Positions 25,854 to 34,291 of a stretch of DNA of 64,000 nucleotides are shown piece by piece. The notes below the pieces were generated by a model, which was not told where the DNA came from, searched no databases, and saw only the letters and a program-made list of their open reading frames with translations. Origin of the DNA: Janibacter alkaliphilus (GTDB taxonomy: Bacteria; Actinomycetota; Actinomycetes; Actinomycetales; Dermatophilaceae); contig NZ_JACBZX010000001.1 in the NCBI RefSeq assembly GCF_013408565.1, positions 1,240,001 to 1,304,000 of the forward strand, in the 5' to 3' direction. The position numbers and the translations under genes were made by a program. Position 1 is the stretch's first letter. Each line of letters starts with the position of its first letter.

Positions 25854-26651
25854 ATGCTGATCGTGCGTTCAGTATCCAGTGGGTCCGTGCCGGGTCGGGG
25901 CGGGTCGAGCGGTGCGTCGGGGCGTGGTGATCTGACCGCCCGCGCGGCGATCCTCGACGCGGCGCTGCGCCTCTTCGCCGAGCGGGGCGAGGACGCCACC
26001 AGCGTCCGGGCGATCGCCGAGGCGGCCGAGGTCTCACCGGCGCTGGTGCTGCACCACTTCGGCAGCAAGGCCGGGCTGCGCGAGGCCGTCGTCGACCGGG
26101 TCCGGCAGGTGATGGACGACGTCCTCGAGGAGACCTCGGGCATCGAGACCGCCGCCGAGGTCACCGGCGGTGAGTGGGACGGCATCGGCGAGACCATCGC
26201 CCGGGCCTTCCCCGCAGGCTCGCCGGTCCCGGCCTACCTGCGCCGGCTGCTGCTCACCGGCGACCCGGTGGCCACCGAGCTGCTCCGGCGCCAGCACGCC
26301 CGCACCGTCGAGATCTTCGAGCACTGGCACCGGGCCGGCCTCATGGACCTCGGACCGGACCCGGCCGTCCGTGCCGCGCTGCTGATGAGCGCCGACTACG
26401 GGCTGCTGCTCATGCGCGAGCAGTGGGCCCAGGTGCTCGGCGCCGACCCGGTCGGCGAGGGCATGGAGCGGGTCGCCGAGGACGCGCTGCGCATCTACGC
26501 CTCGGTGTGGAACGGCCCGCCCGAGGCATCGGCCCCACCCGAGAGCAGCTCCCCACCCGAGAGCAGCTCCCCACCCGAGAGCGCCGCCTCACCCGCGACC
26601 ACCGCGCCACCTCAGCGCACCTCCCCCACCGAACGAGAGGACACCCCATGA
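25854..26651 (+). CDS. TetR-family regulator of the ABC exporter
   Basis: A regulator of up to 265 residues. After a Ser/Gly-rich lead of about 25 residues, the TetR helix-turn-helix is clear (ILDAALRLFAERGEDATSVR, AEAAEVSPALVLHHFGSKAG). The C-terminal tail of about 35 residues is Pro/Ser/Glu-rich, with PPESSS repeated, probably a flexible extension. Starts at 25854 (ATG), 25863 (GTG) or 25887 (GTG) are all possible; the first overlaps the operator, which may mean one of the later starts is used. Its stop overlaps the ABC ATPase start (ATGA). Confidence 0.82.
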   Translation: MLIVRSVSSGSVPGRGGSSGASGRGDLTARAAILDAALRLFAERGEDATSVRAIAEAAEVSPALVLHHFGSKAGLREAVVDRVRQVMDDVLEETSGIETAAEVTGGEWDGIGETIARAFPAGSPVPAYLRRLLLTGDPVATELLRRQHARTVEIFEHWHRAGLMDLGPDPAVRAALLMSADYGLLLMREQWAQVLGADPVGEGMERVAEDALRIYASVWNGPPEASAPPESSSPPESSSPPESAASPATTAPPQRTSPTEREDTP

Positions 26652-27562
26652 GCCCGGTCATCGACGTCGAGGGTCTGGTCAAGACCTACGGCCGCACCCG
26701 CGCTCTCGACGGTCTCGACCTGCGCGTCGAGCCCGGGGAGGTGCACGGCTTCCTCGGCCCCAACGGCGCCGGCAAGTCCACGACGATCCGCGTCCTGCTC
26801 GGCCTGGCCCGCAGCGACGGCGGCCGGGCCACCCTCTTCGGCGGCGACCCGTGGCACGAGGCCACCTCGCTGCACCGGCGGCTAACCTACGTCCCCGGCG
26901 ACGTCACACTGTGGCCCGGGCTCTCCGGCGGGCAGTGCATCGACGTGCTCGGTCGGGCCCACGGCGGCCTCGACGAGACCCGCCGTGCCGAGCTCGTCGA
27001 GCGCTTCGACCTCGACACCGGCAAGCGGGCCCGGGACTACTCCAAGGGCAACCGGCAGAAGGTCAGCCTTGTCGCGGCGCTCGCCGCCGACGTCGAGCTG
27101 CTCGTCCTCGACGAGCCCACCGCCGGCCTCGACCCGCTCATGGAGGAGGTCTTCCAGCAGTGCGTCCGCGAGCGGCGCGAGCAGGGCGTGACCGTGCTGC
27201 TCTCCAGCCACATCCTCGGCGAGGTGGAGGCGCTGGCCGACCGGGTGAGCATCATCCGGGCCGGGCGCACGGTCACCACCGGGACGCTCGCCGACCTCCG
27301 CGAGCAGACCAGCACCCGGCTGCACGCGGTCACCGAGCGGGACCTCGACCTGGCCGGCCTGGCCGGGGTCACCGACGTCGAGACCGGTCAGGCCGACGGG
27401 CTGCCGGAGACCCGCTGCCACGTCGACGCCGGCGCCGTCCCCGAGGCCGTCGCCCGGGTGCACGCCGCCGGGGTGCGCACCCTGACGATGACCCCACCGA
27501 GCCTCGACGACCTCTTCCTCGACCAGTACCGCGGCACGGATGACGAAGGGGGCCGGCCGTGA
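26648..27562 (+). CDS. ABC exporter ATP-binding subunit
   Basis: A 304-residue ABC-2 type ATPase of the drug/polyketide exporter class. Walker A is GPNGAGKST near residues 38-46; the Q-loop/helical part has YVPGDVTLWPGLSGGQCIDVL, the signature is YSKGNRQKV, Walker B is LLVLDEPTAGLDP, and the H-loop is SSHILGEVEALADRV. The C-terminal 90 residues form the usual extra domain ending in PPSLDDLFLDQY. It works with the permease whose GTG overlaps its stop (GTGA). Confidence 0.9.
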   Translation: MSPVIDVEGLVKTYGRTRALDGLDLRVEPGEVHGFLGPNGAGKSTTIRVLLGLARSDGGRATLFGGDPWHEATSLHRRLTYVPGDVTLWPGLSGGQCIDVLGRAHGGLDETRRAELVERFDLDTGKRARDYSKGNRQKVSLVAALAADVELLVLDEPTAGLDPLMEEVFQQCVRERREQGVTVLLSSHILGEVEALADRVSIIRAGRTVTTGTLADLREQTSTRLHAVTERDLDLAGLAGVTDVETGQADGLPETRCHVDAGAVPEAVARVHAAGVRTLTMTPPSLDDLFLDQYRGTDDEGGRP

Positions 27563-29145
27563 CCGCCGTCGGCACGGGCGCGATGGCCCGGGTGCAGTGG
27601 CGCACCGGCTGGAGGGGGATCCTCGGCTGGACCTTCGGGCTGCTCGCCGTGCTCGGCATCTCGGCCGTCTCGGTCCTCGACCTCTACCAGACCCCGGCGC
27701 AGATCCAGACCTACGAGGCGAGCACGAGCAGCGGGGCCATGGCGATGCTCAACGGCGACGTCGCCGGCACCGACACCATCGGCGGGATCCTCGCCAACGA
27801 GTTCGGCTTCGTCGTCGCCTTCTTCGTGCCACTCATGGCGATCGCCCTGGTCGCCCGCTCCACCCGCCGGGACGAGGAGGCCGGGCGGCTGGAGCTGCTG
27901 CTCGCCTCGCGCATCGGCCGGCAGGCACCGCTCGTCGCGGCGATCGTGGTGGCCCTGCTCGCCCTGGCCGCGCTCGCGCTCGGCGTCCTCGTCCTGGTCG
28001 CCTCCAGCGAGGCCTCGACCGGCGGGGCCGCGCTGTACGCCGCCGCCCTCTTCGCCCTCGGCGCCGTCTACGTCGGGGTGGCCGCCGTGCTCGCCCAGCT
28101 CGTCGAGCACAACCGCTCGGTGTGGGCGGCCGGTCTGGCGGTCGTCGTGCTGGCCTACCTGCTCCGCGGGGTCGGCGCCGTGCAGGACAGCGGGCTGATC
28201 TGGGCGAGCCCGCTCGGCTGGTACGACAGGGTCGCCCCCTTCGGCGAGGAGCCGCGCCCGTGGGTGCTGCTGCTCTCGGCGGCGCTGGCCACCGTGCTCA
28301 TCGGCGGTGCGCTCGTGCTGTCGGCCCGCCGGGACGTCGGCGCCGCGCTGCTGCCCGCGCGCCGTGCCCCGGCCCGGGCCACCGGGCTGCTGCGCTCGCC
28401 GTTCGGGCTGGCGCTGCACGAGCACCGTGGGCCGATCCTCGGCTGGGTGGTCATCGCGCTCGCGCTCATGGGCACCTACGGTGCGCTCGCCGGGGACGTG
28501 CTCGAGGCGATGGAGTCCAACCCCGACCTCGCCCAGTACATCGGCGCCGGTGGTGGCGAGCAGATCCTCGAGCAGGTCGAGGGCCTCTTCGTCATGATGC
28601 TCGCCATGCTCGCCGCCGCGCTGGTGATCCAGGCGGTCGGGTCGCTGCGCAGCGAGGAGTCCACCGGCCGGCTGGAGGCCCAGCTGGTCGAAGGGCGCAC
28701 CCGGCCCGCCTGGCTGGCGGTGCACGTGCTCGTCGTGGCGGTGGGCGCGGTGCTCGCCCTGCTGCTCGGTGGGCTCGTCCTCGGGCTCACCACCTCGGCC
28801 TCCCTCGCCGACGACGCCTGGACGGCGCGGCTGCTCGGAGCGTCCGTGCCGCACCTGTCCAGCACCCTGTTCTTCCTCGGGCTCGCGGTCGCCCTCTTCG
28901 GCCTGGCGCCGCGCTGGCGCTCGCTGGCCTGGGTGGTCTTCGGGGCAGGGGCGCTGCTGGCCTGGATGGGCCCGGCGCTCGACCTGCCGACCTGGCTGGT
29001 GGAGGCCTCTCCCTTCGCGGCGGTCGGCATCCTCCCGGCCGAGGACGTCGACCTCGCCGGGGTGGCGGTGCTCGTCGGGCTGGGCCTGGTCCTGCTCGTC
29101 GCCGGGGTGGTCGGCTTCCGTCGCCGGGACGTGCCGCAGCAGTAG
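27559..29145 (+). CDS. ABC-2 type exporter permease (polyketide/tetronasin-exporter class)
   Basis: A 528-residue membrane protein with about 12 hydrophobic segments in two similar halves. The first half holds GGILANEFGFVVAFFVPLMA and ARSTRRDEEAGRLELLLAS, a motif (RxEE..GRLExxLA) that recurs in the second half as QAVGSLRSEESTGRLEAQLV. The duplicated R-x-E-E-x-G-R-x-E pattern is typical of exporters for polyketide or macrolide antibiotics. It probably exports a hydrophobic drug with the ATPase. The operon TetR-ATPase-permease is tightly coupled. It ends directly against the next, convergent TetR gene (stop to stop, no gap). Confidence 0.88.
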   Translation: MTAVGTGAMARVQWRTGWRGILGWTFGLLAVLGISAVSVLDLYQTPAQIQTYEASTSSGAMAMLNGDVAGTDTIGGILANEFGFVVAFFVPLMAIALVARSTRRDEEAGRLELLLASRIGRQAPLVAAIVVALLALAALALGVLVLVASSEASTGGAALYAAALFALGAVYVGVAAVLAQLVEHNRSVWAAGLAVVVLAYLLRGVGAVQDSGLIWASPLGWYDRVAPFGEEPRPWVLLLSAALATVLIGGALVLSARRDVGAALLPARRAPARATGLLRSPFGLALHEHRGPILGWVVIALALMGTYGALAGDVLEAMESNPDLAQYIGAGGGEQILEQVEGLFVMMLAMLAAALVIQAVGSLRSEESTGRLEAQLVEGRTRPAWLAVHVLVVAVGAVLALLLGGLVLGLTTSASLADDAWTARLLGASVPHLSSTLFFLGLAVALFGLAPRWRSLAWVVFGAGALLAWMGPALDLPTWLVEASPFAAVGILPAEDVDLAGVAVLVGLGLVLLVAGVVGFRRRDVPQQ

Positions 29146-29778
29146 TCAGCCAGCCGTGGCGCCCTGCTCCGCGGCCGGGACGCCGGCCGAAAGCAGGGCG
29201 CGGAAGCCGTCGGCATATCCTTCGGGGTCCATGTCTTGGAGCAGGGCCCGCTGCACGATGAAGCCGGGCATGAGGCCGGTCATGACGCGAGCCACCTGCT
29301 CGGGGTCGGCGCCCGACGGGAGCCGACCGCGGGCGATCTCACGCTCCGCGATGCTCTGCCACAGCGCGCGGACCGCTCGCATCTGCGGGGCGAGGATCTC
29401 GTGGACCTCCGGGTCGCGCATCGCCTCCGCCCAGGCCTGCACCCCGACCACGGTGAGATCGCCCTCGGGGTCGCGAGCCAGCCGGTCGATGGCGTGCACG
29501 AGGTCGTCGAGGGTCTCGGCGAGACCGAGGTCGACGTCCGACTCCAGGCGCTGCTGCACCGCCGACAGCGTCCCGCCGATGGAGAGCTGCACCAGGGCCA
29601 GGATGATCTCCGTCTTGGAGGAGAAGTACCCGTAGACCGCGCCGGCGGACAGGCCCGACTCGCGGATGATGTCGGCCATCGTCGTCTTGTGGAAGCCCTC
29701 GCGCAGCACGCAGCGCAGCGCCGCCTCGGTGATCTCGCGGCGGCGTGCGTCCTTGTGCTCCTGGCTGACCCGTGGCAT
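29146..29778 (-). CDS. TetR-family repressor of the divergent membrane protein
   Basis: A 210-residue TetR protein. The helix-turn-helix is in ITEAALRCVLREGFHKTTMA, IIRESGLSAGAVYGYFSSKT. The rest is a typical all-helical ligand domain. Divergent from the 347-residue membrane protein gene, with two GAACGTTC operators in the 96-base space between starts and a minus-strand promoter overlapping one of them, so it is almost certainly autoregulated and controls the neighbour. Confidence 0.9.
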   Translation of the reverse strand: MPRVSQEHKDARRREITEAALRCVLREGFHKTTMADIIRESGLSAGAVYGYFSSKTEIILALVQLSIGGTLSAVQQRLESDVDLGLAETLDDLVHAIDRLARDPEGDLTVVGVQAWAEAMRDPEVHEILAPQMRAVRALWQSIAEREIARGRLPSGADPEQVARVMTGLMPGFIVQRALLQDMDPEGYADGFRALLSAGVPAAEQGATAG

Positions 29779-29786
29779 GCGCCGAG

Positions 29787-29814
29787 ATTAAAACGAACGA
29801 ACGTTCTTTGACAA
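29787..29814 (-). promoter_or_regulatory. Promoter of the TetR gene, overlapping its operator
   Basis: On the minus strand TTGTCA (29809-29814) and TTTAAT (29787-29792) are separated by 16 bases, a good SigA-type promoter. The operator GAACGTTC at 29799-29806 lies inside the spacer. On the plus strand the same DNA reads TTGACA at 29808-29813, a possible -35 for the divergent gene. Confidence 0.7.
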
Positions 29815-29859
29815 GCATGGTCGACGATGGTTCAGTGGTCTCAACAAGAACGAACGTTC
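29799..29859. promoter_or_regulatory. Paired TetR operators GAACGTTC
   Basis: The palindrome GAACGTTC occurs at 29799-29806 and at 29852-29859, each preceded by AAC, giving AACGAACGTTC twice, 53 bases apart (five helical turns). One lies in the TetR promoter and one just before the ribosome-binding site of the divergent gene. Confidence 0.8.
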
Positions 29860-29874
29860 CATTTAGGAGGAGAC

Positions 29875-30918
29875 ATGAGCACCACCACCGACGACACCAC
29901 GACCCCGAGCGAAGAGAGCGGCGAGACCACCAGCGAGACCACCAGCGAGACCCGCACGGTCCTGGCCATCGTCCTGGGCCTGACCACCCTGCCCGCCGTG
30001 ATGCTCACCGCGTTCGCCTGGACCACCAGCGAGATCGAGCCGCGGGAGGTGCCGATCGTCGTCGCCGGTCCCGAGCAGGCGACCGGCCCCATGGCCGAGC
30101 AGCTGAGCGCCAGCGGCGAGGAGGCCTTCGAGGTCACGACGGTCGCCGACCGCGCCGCCGCGGTCGAGGCGATCGAGGAGCGTGAGGCCTACGCCGGTCT
30201 CGTCGTCGGCGCCGAGCCCGAGCTGCTCACTGCGCCCGCCGCCAGCCCGGCGGTGGCCAGCCTCATGACCGAGGCGCTGGCCGCCGACGGCGCGGGCACC
30301 ACGGTCACCGAGGTCGTCCCGCTGCCCGAGGGGGACCCGAACGGCCAGATCTTCTCCTCGGTCGCGCTGCCGCTGCTGCTCGGGGGCATAGCCACCGGTG
30401 TGCTCGCCTCGATCGCCGTGCGCGGCCGCTGGGCGAAGGTGGCCACCATCAGCGGCGTCGCCGTCGCCGGCGGTCTCGTGCTCACCGCGATCCTGCAGCC
30501 GTGGCTCGGGGCCCTCGAGGGCAGCTACCTGGTGAACGCCTCGGTCATCGCCCTGGCCATCGCGGCCACCTCGACGGTCATGGCCGGCCTGCACTCGCTC
30601 ATCGGCTACGCCGGCATCGGCCTGACCGCGCTGGCGGTGCTGCTCGTCGGGAACCCCTTCTCCGGTCTGGCCACCGGCCCGAAGCTGCTGCCCTCCGGCT
30701 GGAGCACGCTCGGCCAGCTGCTGCCCCCAGGTGCCGCCGGTCAGGCGCTGCGCTCGACGGCCTTCTTCGACGGCGCCGGTGCGGCGATGCCGCTGACGGT
30801 CCTCGTCGGATGGATCGTCGTCGGTCTGTCGCTGCTCGGCCTCTCCGCGGCGGCAGCCCCAGGCGGGCTGCGGCTGTCACGGAGAGCGCGTAGCGTCGGC
30901 CGGGACAGCAACCCCTGA
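29875..30918 (+). CDS. ABC-2-like membrane protein (YhgE/DUF3533-like)
   Basis: A 347-residue membrane protein. A Thr/Ser/Glu-rich N-terminal tail precedes the first helix (VLAIVLGLTTLPAVMLTAFA). An extracytoplasmic domain of about 120 residues follows (REVPIVVAGPEQATGPMAEQ ... EAYAGLVVGAEPELL), then five hydrophobic segments to the C-terminus with LLPPGAAGQALRSTAFFDGA between the last ones. This topology matches ABC-2/YhgE-Pip-like permeases that usually lack their own ATPase. It is controlled by the divergent TetR and has a perfect AGGAGG ribosome-binding site, so it should be well translated when induced. Catalase follows 15 bases later and could be part of the transcript. Confidence 0.78.
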   Translation: MSTTTDDTTTPSEESGETTSETTSETRTVLAIVLGLTTLPAVMLTAFAWTTSEIEPREVPIVVAGPEQATGPMAEQLSASGEEAFEVTTVADRAAAVEAIEEREAYAGLVVGAEPELLTAPAASPAVASLMTEALAADGAGTTVTEVVPLPEGDPNGQIFSSVALPLLLGGIATGVLASIAVRGRWAKVATISGVAVAGGLVLTAILQPWLGALEGSYLVNASVIALAIAATSTVMAGLHSLIGYAGIGLTALAVLLVGNPFSGLATGPKLLPSGWSTLGQLLPPGAAGQALRSTAFFDGAGAAMPLTVLVGWIVVGLSLLGLSAAAAPGGLRLSRRARSVGRDSNP

Positions 30919-30933
30919 CGGAAGGTGGCACCA

Positions 30934-32442
30934 ATGAGCGCGACGAACGAGCGCGGCGAGTCCATCGAGACCGCGCCGACCCCGGAGGCCCGGCTCGGCT
31001 CGACCACGGACACCGGGGCGCCGGCGCAGAGCGACCGGAACAGCCTGACCGTCGGCCCGGACGGGCCGATCGTCCTGCACGACACCCACTTCCTCAACCA
31101 GATGGCCCACTTCAACCGGGAGCGGGTGCCGGAGCGCAACGTGCACGCCAAGGGCTCGGGCGCCTTCGGGGTCTTCGAGACCACGGGCGACGTCTCCGCC
31201 TACACGAAGGCGGCGCTCTTCCAGCCGGGCGTGCGGACCGACATGCTCGCCCGCTTCTCCACCGTGGCCGGTGAGCAGGGGTCCCCGGACACCTGGCGCG
31301 ACCCCCGCGGGTTCGCGCTGAAGTTCTACACCACCGAGGGCAACTACGACCTCGTCGGCAACAACACCCCGATCTTCTTCATCCGCGACACGATGAAGTT
31401 CCCGCACTTCATCCGCAGCCAGAAGCGGCGCGGCGGCTCCGGCCTGAGGGACAACCACATGCAGTGGGACTTCTGGAGCCTCAACCCCGAGTCGGCCCAC
31501 CAGGTCACCTATCTCATGGGTGAGCGCGGCATCCCGAGGACCCTGCGGCACATGAACGGCTACGGCAGCCACACCTACATGTGGGTCAACGGGTCGGGCG
31601 AGAAGTTCTGGGTGAAGTACCACTTCCACAGCCACCAGGGCGTCGAGGGGCTGACCAACGAGGAGGCGACCCGCCTGGCGGGCGAGGACGCCGACGCCCA
31701 CCGTCGTGACCTCTACGACGCCATCGAGCGCGGCGAGCACCCGAGCTGGACGCTGTCGGTGCAGGTCATGCCGTACGAGGACGCCAAGACCTACCGCTTC
31801 AACCCCTTCGACCTGACGAAGATCTGGCCGCACAGCGACTACCCGCTCATCGAGGTGGGCACGATGACGCTGAACAAGAACCCGGAGAACTTCTTCGCGC
31901 AGGTGGAGCAGGCCGCCTTCGAGCCCAGCGCGCTGGTGCCCGGCATCGGCTTCTCGCCGGACAAGATGCTGCTCGGCCGTGCCTTCGCCTACGCCGACAC
32001 CCACCGTTACCGGATCGGCCCGAACTACCACCAGCTGCCGGTGAACCGGCCGCAGGCGGTGGCGGAGACCAACACCTACACCTTCGACGGGCCGATGGCC
32101 TACGACCACTCCGGTGACGACCCCGTGTACGCGCCGAACAGCGAGGGGCGCGGGTACGCCGACGAGGTCGGGGCCGTGCCGGAGAGCTGGGAGAGCGACG
32201 GCGAGATGGTCCGCCAGGCCTACACGCTGAGGGCCGAGGACGATGACTTCGGCCAGGCCGGCACGCTCGTGCGCGAGGTCTGGGACGACGCTCAGCGGGC
32301 CGCCTTCGTCGAGACCGTCGTCGGCCACCTGCTCGGAGGGGTGCAGGGCGAGGTGCTCGAGCGGGCCTTCCAGTACTGGAAGAACGTCGACGCCGAGACC
32401 GGTCAGCAGATCGAGGAGAAGGTGCGCGCCAGCAACGGCTGA
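30934..32442 (+). CDS. katA: Monofunctional heme catalase
   Basis: A 502-residue clade 3-type small-subunit catalase. The distal His71 is in [12 protein letters not shown], the catalytic Asn is in the motif [13 protein letters not shown] near residue 143, and the proximal heme ligand Tyr353 lies in [17 protein letters not shown]. It disproportionates hydrogen peroxide in the cytoplasm. The ATG at 30934 is supported by GGAAGGTGG; an in-frame GTG at 30925 is less likely. Close spacing to the TetR-controlled membrane gene raises the possibility that part of its expression depends on that regulator. A strong hairpin follows the stop. Confidence 0.96.
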   Translation: MSATNERGESIETAPTPEARLGSTTDTGAPAQSDRNSLTVGPDGPIVLHDTHFLNQMAHFNRERVPERNVHAKGSGAFGVFETTGDVSAYTKAALFQPGVRTDMLARFSTVAGEQGSPDTWRDPRGFALKFYTTEGNYDLVGNNTPIFFIRDTMKFPHFIRSQKRRGGSGLRDNHMQWDFWSLNPESAHQVTYLMGERGIPRTLRHMNGYGSHTYMWVNGSGEKFWVKYHFHSHQGVEGLTNEEATRLAGEDADAHRRDLYDAIERGEHPSWTLSVQVMPYEDAKTYRFNPFDLTKIWPHSDYPLIEVGTMTLNKNPENFFAQVEQAAFEPSALVPGIGFSPDKMLLGRAFAYADTHRYRIGPNYHQLPVNRPQAVAETNTYTFDGPMAYDHSGDDPVYAPNSEGRGYADEVGAVPESWESDGEMVRQAYTLRAEDDDFGQAGTLVREVWDDAQRAAFVETVVGHLLGGVQGEVLERAFQYWKNVDAETGQQIEEKVRASNG

Positions 32443-32453
32443 CGCGCGCACGT

Positions 32454-32492
32454 GACGGGGCGGGTCCGGCTGGCTGCCGGGCCCGCCCCGTC
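32454..32492 (+). terminator. Terminator after catalase
   Basis: GACGGGGCGGG (32454-32464) pairs perfectly with CCCGCCCCGTC (32482-32492) around a 17-base G/C-rich loop, 12 bases after the catalase stop. Confidence 0.8.
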
Positions 32493-32533
32493 GGCGTCCA
32501 TGGGTGAAGGTGTGCGCGGGGACGGTCGTTCGG

Positions 32534-33022
32534 TCAGGCCGCGAGCAGCCCGTCGATCTGGTTGATCGCGCCGCTGGCGCCCTCGACGATGCCCATGTCG
32601 AGCACCTGCTGCAGCGCCTCGGCGCTGTCGTAGGTCGTGACGACGGTGGCCCGCGTCCCGCCCTCGTGCGGGGCGAAGCCGAAGGAGCTGTGCGAGGTCG
32701 GCATCTCCGTGTTGCGGGCGAAGGTCTCGTCGAGGGCGAAGGCGTCGTCGACGGCGAACCCGGTGGGCTCCTCGACGGTCTTGACGTCCCAGTAGGCGTA
32801 GAACTTCTCGCCCTCCGGGGAGGTCATGTAGTACGTGACCGTGCCGCCCGGGGTCAGGTCGTGGTCGACGACGGTGGCCGGGTAGGTCGGCGGGCCCCAG
32901 ATCTGCTCGAGCTGGCGCGGATCGGCGTAGACCTGCCAGACCCGCTCGACGGGGGCGGCGAAGTCCGCGGTGATGGTCAGGGTGCGGGTCTCGATGTCGG
33001 TGGTGACGTCGATGACGGGCAT
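32534..33022 (-). CDS. SRPBCC/AHSA1-domain protein
   Basis: A 162-residue Activator of Hsp90 ATPase homologue 1-like protein. The fold begins ITADFAAPVERVWQVYADPR with the following QIWGPPTYPATVVDHDLTPGG typical of AHSA1-like SRPBCC proteins found after ArsR genes, and ends in a long amphipathic helix. Its role in bacteria is unknown; in other actinobacteria the same pair occurs as a regulated unit. It starts five bases after the ArsR stop, so the two are co-transcribed. Confidence 0.85.
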   Translation of the reverse strand: MPVIDVTTDIETRTLTITADFAAPVERVWQVYADPRQLEQIWGPPTYPATVVDHDLTPGGTVTYYMTSPEGEKFYAYWDVKTVEEPTGFAVDDAFALDETFARNTEMPTSHSSFGFAPHEGGTRATVVTTYDSAEALQQVLDMGIVEGASGAINQIDGLLAA

Positions 33023-33027
33023 GGTGA

Positions 33028-33435
33028 TCAGTCCTTCTCGGTGGTTGGTGCTGCGGTGGTGGTTTCCTCGGTGATCGCCGCCGGGCCGCTGGGCTCGGCG
33101 AGCAGGTCGTCCATCCGGGCGACCCGGCCTCGCCAGATCCCTTCGAGCTCGGTGAGCATCGCGCTCATCGACCGGACCGCCTCGACGTCACCGGTGGCGA
33201 GGGCCTGGCGGCCCACCCTCCGCTTGGTCAGCAGCCCGGCGCGCTCCAGCACGGCGACGTGCTTCTGCACCGCGGCGAAGCTCATGTCGTAGCGCTCCGC
33301 CAGGGTCGACACCGAGTGCTCGCCGGCCAGCACCCGACGCAGGATGTCGCGTCGCGTGCGGTCGGCCAGCGCGTGGAAGAACGCGTCGGCGCGAGCCTCT
33401 GCGTCCTGCCCTGCTCGCTCTTCGCTCGATGTCAT
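33028..33435 (-). CDS. ArsR-family regulator
   Basis: A 135-residue winged-helix regulator. FFHALADRTRRDILRRVLAG, ERYDMSFAAVQKHVAVLERA (recognition helix) and LLTKRRVGRQALA are the ArsR pattern. The classical metal-binding Cys motif is missing, so it probably responds to something other than arsenite or zinc, as expected for ArsR partners of AHSA1 proteins. The C-terminal tail is Thr/Glu-rich. The ATG at 33435 lies about seven bases after a strong -10 element, so the mRNA is probably leaderless. Confidence 0.85.
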   Translation of the reverse strand: MTSSEERAGQDAEARADAFFHALADRTRRDILRRVLAGEHSVSTLAERYDMSFAAVQKHVAVLERAGLLTKRRVGRQALATGDVEAVRSMSAMLTELEGIWRGRVARMDDLLAEPSGPAAITEETTTAAPTTEKD

Positions 33436-33469
33436 GCGACCAATATACAACCAATCGCTATTCCGTCAA
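33435..33469 (-). promoter_or_regulatory. Promoter for a probably leaderless ArsR-AHSA1 transcript
   Basis: On the minus strand TTGACG (33464-33469) and TATATT (33442-33447) are separated by 16 bases. The predicted start of transcription falls at or next to the ArsR ATG, so no ribosome-binding site is expected. GGTTG occurs on either side of the -35 (in GTGGTTGACG and GATTGGTTGTA), possible regulator half-sites. Confidence 0.7.
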
Positions 33470-33490
33470 CCACTCGGTTGTACGAAGTGC

Positions 33491-33572
33491 GCAACTGCCC
33501 GGGCAGTTGCGAGTGGGGTCGCGCAATTGCCCGGGCAGTTGCGCTGGTCGCGCAATTTGCCCAGGCAGTTGC
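33491..33572. repeat. Palindromic repeat locus C (three units)
   Basis: Three units of the same family as arrays A and B. The first, 33491-33510, is a perfect 20-base palindrome, GCAACTGCCCGGGCAGTTGC. The second (33523) and third (33552) have one and two to three changes in the left arm. Spacing is 29-32 bases. They lie between the ArsR start and the nitroreductase stop. Confidence 0.92.
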
Positions 33573-33578
33573 GAGAGG

Positions 33579-34277
33579 TCAGGTGGTGCGGGAGGTGAGG
33601 GGACCGGGCTCGTCGAGCCAGGTGACGACCTCGTCCAGCGGAGCCCGCGTCGTGCGCAGGGCGTTCACCGGGGCCGAGGTGTCCTCGTGGCCGATCGCCA
33701 GCCCGCAGAAGAGCATGAGCTGGTCCGGGACGTCGACGACCTGGGCGACGAGGTCGTGCTGCGCGCTCCAGGCCTCCTGGGCGCAGGACTCCAGGCCCTC
33801 GGCGCGCAGCAGCAGCATCACCGTCTGCAGCCAGATCCCGAGGTCGGCCCACTGCGGGTGGTTCATGCCGCGGTCGACGAAGAGCAGCAGGCCCACCGGG
33901 GCGCCGAAGAAGTCCCAGTTGCGCACGAAGCTCGTCATCCGCCCGGCCTTGTCCTCGCGCGCGATGCCGAGGGTGGCGTAGAGCTGCTCGCCGTTCTGGA
34001 AGCGGCGGCTGCGGTAGGGCTCCCAGAGGGTGTCGGGGTAGACCGGGTACTCCGGCGAGGGCGGTCGCTCGCCCGAAGACAGCCGCTCACCTACCTTCGA
34101 CCGGAGCGCCTGCAGGGCGTCGCCGGTGAGCACCGCGACGTGCCACGGCTGGAGGTTGCCACCGGAGGCCGCCCGCTGGGCCTGCTCCAGCACACGCTCG
34201 ATGCCGGCCAGGTCCACCGGCTCGTCGGTGAAGGCGCGCACGGAGCGGCGTCCGGTCACCGCCTCGGTGATGTCCAT
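33579..34277 (-). CDS. Nitroreductase-family FMN flavoprotein
   Basis: A 232-residue nitroreductase. The FMN phosphate-binding motif is ITEAVTGRRSVRAFTDEPV (residues 4-22), followed by QRAASGGNLQPWHVAVLTG near 37-55; WADLGIWLQTVMLLLRAEGL and a C-terminal GLAIGHEDTSAPVNALRT segment complete the family pattern. It should reduce nitro-, quinone- or related substrates with NAD(P)H as a dimer. A ribosome-binding site AGGAGC lies eight bases before the ATG. The CoA transferase gene upstream ends 14 bases before this start, so the genes form an operon. Confidence 0.9.
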   Translation of the reverse strand: MDITEAVTGRRSVRAFTDEPVDLAGIERVLEQAQRAASGGNLQPWHVAVLTGDALQALRSKVGERLSSGERPPSPEYPVYPDTLWEPYRSRRFQNGEQLYATLGIAREDKAGRMTSFVRNWDFFGAPVGLLLFVDRGMNHPQWADLGIWLQTVMLLLRAEGLESCAQEAWSAQHDLVAQVVDVPDQLMLFCGLAIGHEDTSAPVNALRTTRAPLDEVVTWLDEPGPLTSRTT

Positions 34278-34291
34278 CGGTACGGCTCCTG

